DNA of 64,000 bases. Source: Absidia repens. Its lineage: Eukaryota; Mucoromycota; Mucoromycetes; Mucorales; Cunninghamellaceae. Location: NCBI GenBank assembly GCA_002105175.1, contig MCGE01000046.1, positions 124,001 to 188,000 of the forward strand. Direction: 5' to 3'. Numbering within the stretch: position 1 is the stretch's first letter; each line of letters opens with the position of its first letter. The notes under the pieces are model-generated. The model did no database searches and was not told where the DNA came from. It worked only from the letters and a program-made list of their open reading frames with translations. Positions 60,873 through 64,000 of this stretch are shown here, one piece after another. Made by a program: the position numbers and the translations under genes.

Positions 60873-63108
60873 TGAATGAAATATAGAATGTGCGGCTATG
60901 AATCCCCTCTCTTCCTCGTTTTCATTTTGTGTACTTGGTTTAGTTTATCGTCATGGATTTTTCTCTCCCATTTTTGATTGTAGAACTCATTCTCCCCCTT
61001 TGTTTTGAATTATTTTTATTTGATTGATATTTTGCCTTTTATATATATATATATTTATGGACAGATGCTTGCCCCAATTGTAGAATTGTAGTTTTTTGAA
61101 ATAAACAATTTGCTTCACCTTTCTATCATCATACTCGATGTCCAATTTTTGATATGTTTTTGTGTTTGTAACGTCTTGACTATGTGTTAAGATAACTTGA
61201 TTTAATTACGAAAGGAAATGGGGTTTGTTGAAGCTGGGAGATGCACTGCAATAACCGTTGGTCATGGAGGAGTTTCTGCTTTTGCACACTCCCTGCAGCG
61301 CAGCCTGTATAAAGTTTGAAAATAGGATCCACTAAAAGTGGTACTAAGCGTCATGATGATTTAAAAAAAAATATAAACCTTTGCTAGTGTTACATTTTCT
61401 GCATGTTTACTTTGGGTTGTGGATGGTAGCTACTGGGGTATAATACACTTCTGGAATATGGTCTGATAAATTCAGGCTGTTTTGTCATGACAATAATTCG
61501 GGTTCGTGTCATATCTTATGTTGTTGCTATTCGACAGATCAAAAGGTTCATTAACATGAAATAACGTATTTTATTTAAAGTCATTAATAACTATTATGCT
61601 AAAAGGGTGAGGATCATTATGACATGGGATCTAATGGAGGTAGCATTAGGGGACTTGAGGGAGGTCTGACGAACAGTCGACATTTATTTAACGGGACTAT
61701 TAAAAATAGAGACCAAATATATTGTACAAGGTAGAAAATATATGAGAAATACTATATATGGGTATCTTTTATTAAAACGTAACAACGTCAACACTAATCT
61801 AATGTGGCGATCGTAGTTAGATTGGGCTCTACTGTTCAAGGCATGAGGCAGCTAATGAAATATTTTTTATTAAAGCAAATAAAATGTCACATACTTTATT
61901 CAGATTTAATAAAAAAAAAAAAAACTATAGACAGCTAATATTAAACTAAACCAATGAAGATTTTCAAATGTCAACTAATCTATCTTCAGATCCTAGAAGC
62001 AAAATGAAGGAGTTTCCTCATGCATGTTGTAATCCCTGAGCTGAAAACACTTCTAAACTAGCCATGATACTAGTCTAATTCCAAGATGACCTCGTATAAG
62101 CTACATTCGTGAAGAAAAAAAAGCAAGAAAAAAAAGTGAGTGAAAAAAAAGGGACTTACCGCGTGCGCGGAACTTCAATTTTCAATATCTTGTAGGTGCT
62201 TCCAAATTCCTAAGGAACCATCTCCAAGGCCAAAGTACCTTTACATTATCGGAATGGGAGGGGGTCCAATTATCAGCCACATGTGGAGTCATTAGAGATA
62301 CATTCAAAATATTGGCACCTCATGATAGATGCAATGGTTGAAGATAAAGAAAAGGTGAAAGTATGAATAGAATAAAGGATTTCGGGTTTACATAGTAGCC
62401 AATGCCCTCAAATTAGTAGGTGTATATCAAATTAAAAGATACTAAATTCTTCAGGGAAAAAAAGCTACGTAGCATTTATAATGTGAGGATAAAATAAATA
62501 AATGCTGCAAAGATTGGCCTTTTGGTAGTGTAAACCTTTTATGCGATATAGGATTTTTCAATAAAGACATACGCTACGCAAATATAAGTCCTATTCACCA
62601 GTCTCCTAACAACCATAGTTTGATGATCCACATCGCATGAATTTTCCATCTACTCATGCTTACGCACAATTGCGATAATTTACTAGTAACATAAGTCCCA
62701 TACTTGCAAGCTCGAAAAATCGTGCCCACGCCAGCCAGTTTCCGCATAAATTAATCATCGAGAACAGTGTACCCTACTTGACCCGCCAGCATAAAGCTTT
62801 TGTACAAATCACCTTCACAATATCAATATCACGACGCGAAATCCGCTTCCTTTATCTTCTGCTCTATTCCCCCGTACAGACAGCAATCACACACACACAC
62901 ACACATACATATATATATACTAATATGATATAGGGAGGGACACAGACACACATATACACACCAAATAAAATAATAATCCCATCCACTAAAACGGACAATC
63001 AATCAGTCATCACTGTAATTTAGTAGACAATATAAAAGAATCATCATTTGTTTTTATTACATGTGCAAGAATAACCGTTCAAAATAAAAAACCAAATTGA
63101 TGATTTCT
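60873..63108. other. Convergent intergenic gap with family A repeat
   Basis: No gene is supported. It holds the kinesin 3' UTR, a family A copy (about 61620-62180), a (CA)n tract (62886-62904) and AT-rich DNA. Confidence 0.6.
61620..62180 (-). repeat. Dispersed repeat family A, copy 7
   Basis: On the minus strand: head CCGCGCACGCGG, CT-rich zone, CTAGTTTAGAAGTG, TTTCAGCTCAGGGATTACAA, GCTTCTAGGATCTGAAG, then AATAAA units and ACATTAGATTAGTGTTGAC, as in copy 3. Confidence 0.8.
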
Positions 63109-63743
63109 TTAGATGTTAGAAGGATAAAGCATCTATTTTTTCCAAAAAAAAGAAATCAAATTGTTAATACATAGTCATACAATATTTCGAAATTATTCTT
63201 CAGAATATGACTTACAATACGGACAGAGGCACCGAAAGACTTGGGAGGCAAGTTGTTGCGGAAACGGGCCTTGACAACACCGTTGGTACCATGGGTACGG
63301 GCAACACGACCCCAGATAACACGGACCTTGGAACCGTTGACTTCACGCTTGGCACGGTAGACATAGGCAATACGCTTACCGAGGTAGAATTGAGCGTCCT
63401 TGGTGGTTTGGACACCTTCGACTTGGATAAGAGAGGTGTTGGGGTTTTGGTTGCGCTTGGCACGTTCGTAACCTAAAACACGGCCCTTGCTGTACAAACT
63501 AAAAATTTGATGGTAACATCAAATAAAATAAGACAAGATTTGGTGAGATAATGAGGAAATAGTAAATAGTCGGTATTTTGAATATTTGAAGCTTTCTTTT
63601 CATCAGCCATCCATCCATTCAGTCATTCAGTTCATTCATATTTATCCACCCATCCTTCCATTCATAAACACATCTATCCATCTATCCATCTATCCATCCA
63701 ACCATATCCGATCGACCCATCATCCTTACCGATCAACTGCCAT
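63109..63743 (-). CDS. RPL33: 60S ribosomal protein eL33 (RPL33/RPL35A)
   Basis: Structural protein of the large ribosomal subunit. Three exons join in phase to 106 residues, the usual length: 63730-63743 (MAVDR start), 63216-63498 and 63109-63132. The sequence includes [75 protein letters not shown] and the family end MLYPSNI. The tiny first exon followed by a longer intron (63499-63729) is typical of fungal ribosomal protein genes. That intron contains a (CCAT)n-like repeat at 63605-63720. The last exon encodes seven residues only and would be missed by frame-based calling. Confidence 0.96.
63605..63720. repeat. (CCAT/TCCA)n-rich tract in the eL33 intron
   Basis: Many CCATCCAT/CTATCCAT units with substitutions, within the first intron of eL33. 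Confidence 0.7.
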
Positions 63744-64000
63744 TGTGTATATAATATGAAGGAAGAAGAGGAAGAAAAAAATAGAATTCGGAAGATCAGA
63801 GCAAAATGATACTCTCCGCACGCCCTTTCACTGAGAGGACCGAAAAACTATTCAAAATCCGACCCGCGAATATTTTTTGGCATGGCTTCTCAGGCGTTAC
63901 CTTTCCATCTTTGGATTTGTTTCAAAATAGGTTTTTTGCAAGTCTTTTTTTTTCTAATTTTGTTTTCTCCTTCCTTCCTATTTTTTGTCTACAACCCCTT
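63744..64000. promoter_or_regulatory. Upstream region of eL33
   Basis: Contains the 5' leader and promoter side of the ribosomal protein gene. A polypyrimidine stretch lies at 63943-63985. No other gene is visible before the window ends. Confidence 0.35.

Overview
The window looks like nuclear DNA of an early-diverging filamentous fungus, most likely Mucoromycota (Mucorales-like). The reasons are AT-rich intergenic DNA full of homopolymer runs, many short GT-AG introns (about 40-230 nt), and a fungal gene set (neutral trehalase, GH18 chitinase, Mvp1-type sorting nexin, CMR1, Not1). The assignment rests on gene content and architecture only; no database search was possible.

Left part (1-35 kb) is gene-dense. 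In order: the 5' part of a neutral trehalase gene (-, runs off the left edge), an RPAP3-like R2TP co-chaperone (+), a secreted GH18 chitinase (+), a METTL5-type 18S rRNA m6A methyltransferase (-), a possible 23-codon micro-gene with a TATA box (-), a single-pass membrane protein (+), the CCR4-NOT scaffold Not1 (-, about 15 exons), a long Ser-rich disordered protein (+), a small secreted Cys-containing protein (-), an Mvp1/SNX8 sorting nexin (-), a cytochrome P450 (+) and a tail-anchored CRAL-TRIO protein (+).

Middle part (35-52.5 kb) is repeat-rich and almost gene-free. It holds an intron-containing tRNA-Tyr (38163-38246, -), several hairpin-forming AT-rich elements, minisatellites, two decayed Ty3/gypsy-type gag fragments that share a putative primer-binding site, an oppositely oriented broken pol relic (RT remnant fused to RNase H, then integrase), and several dispersed non-coding repeat families (here named A, B, C and D). 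Family A is about 0.35-0.7 kb, has seven copies across the window, and ends in variable numbers of AATAAA-bearing units.

Right part (52.5-64 kb) returns to genes: CMR1/WDR76-like WD40 protein (+), a Gln-rich disordered protein (-), a kinesin-13 motor with an N-terminal SAM-like segment (+), a repeat-bearing gap, and ribosomal protein eL33 (-).

The genes are ordinary single-copy eukaryotic loci, each with its own promoter. They cover trehalose mobilisation, cell-wall turnover, RNA modification and decay, ribosome and polymerase assembly, membrane traffic, microtubule dynamics and DNA-damage binding. No operon-like functional cluster is visible. Coding models were built by joining exons whose phases agree; the exon coordinates given are my own readings of splice sites.
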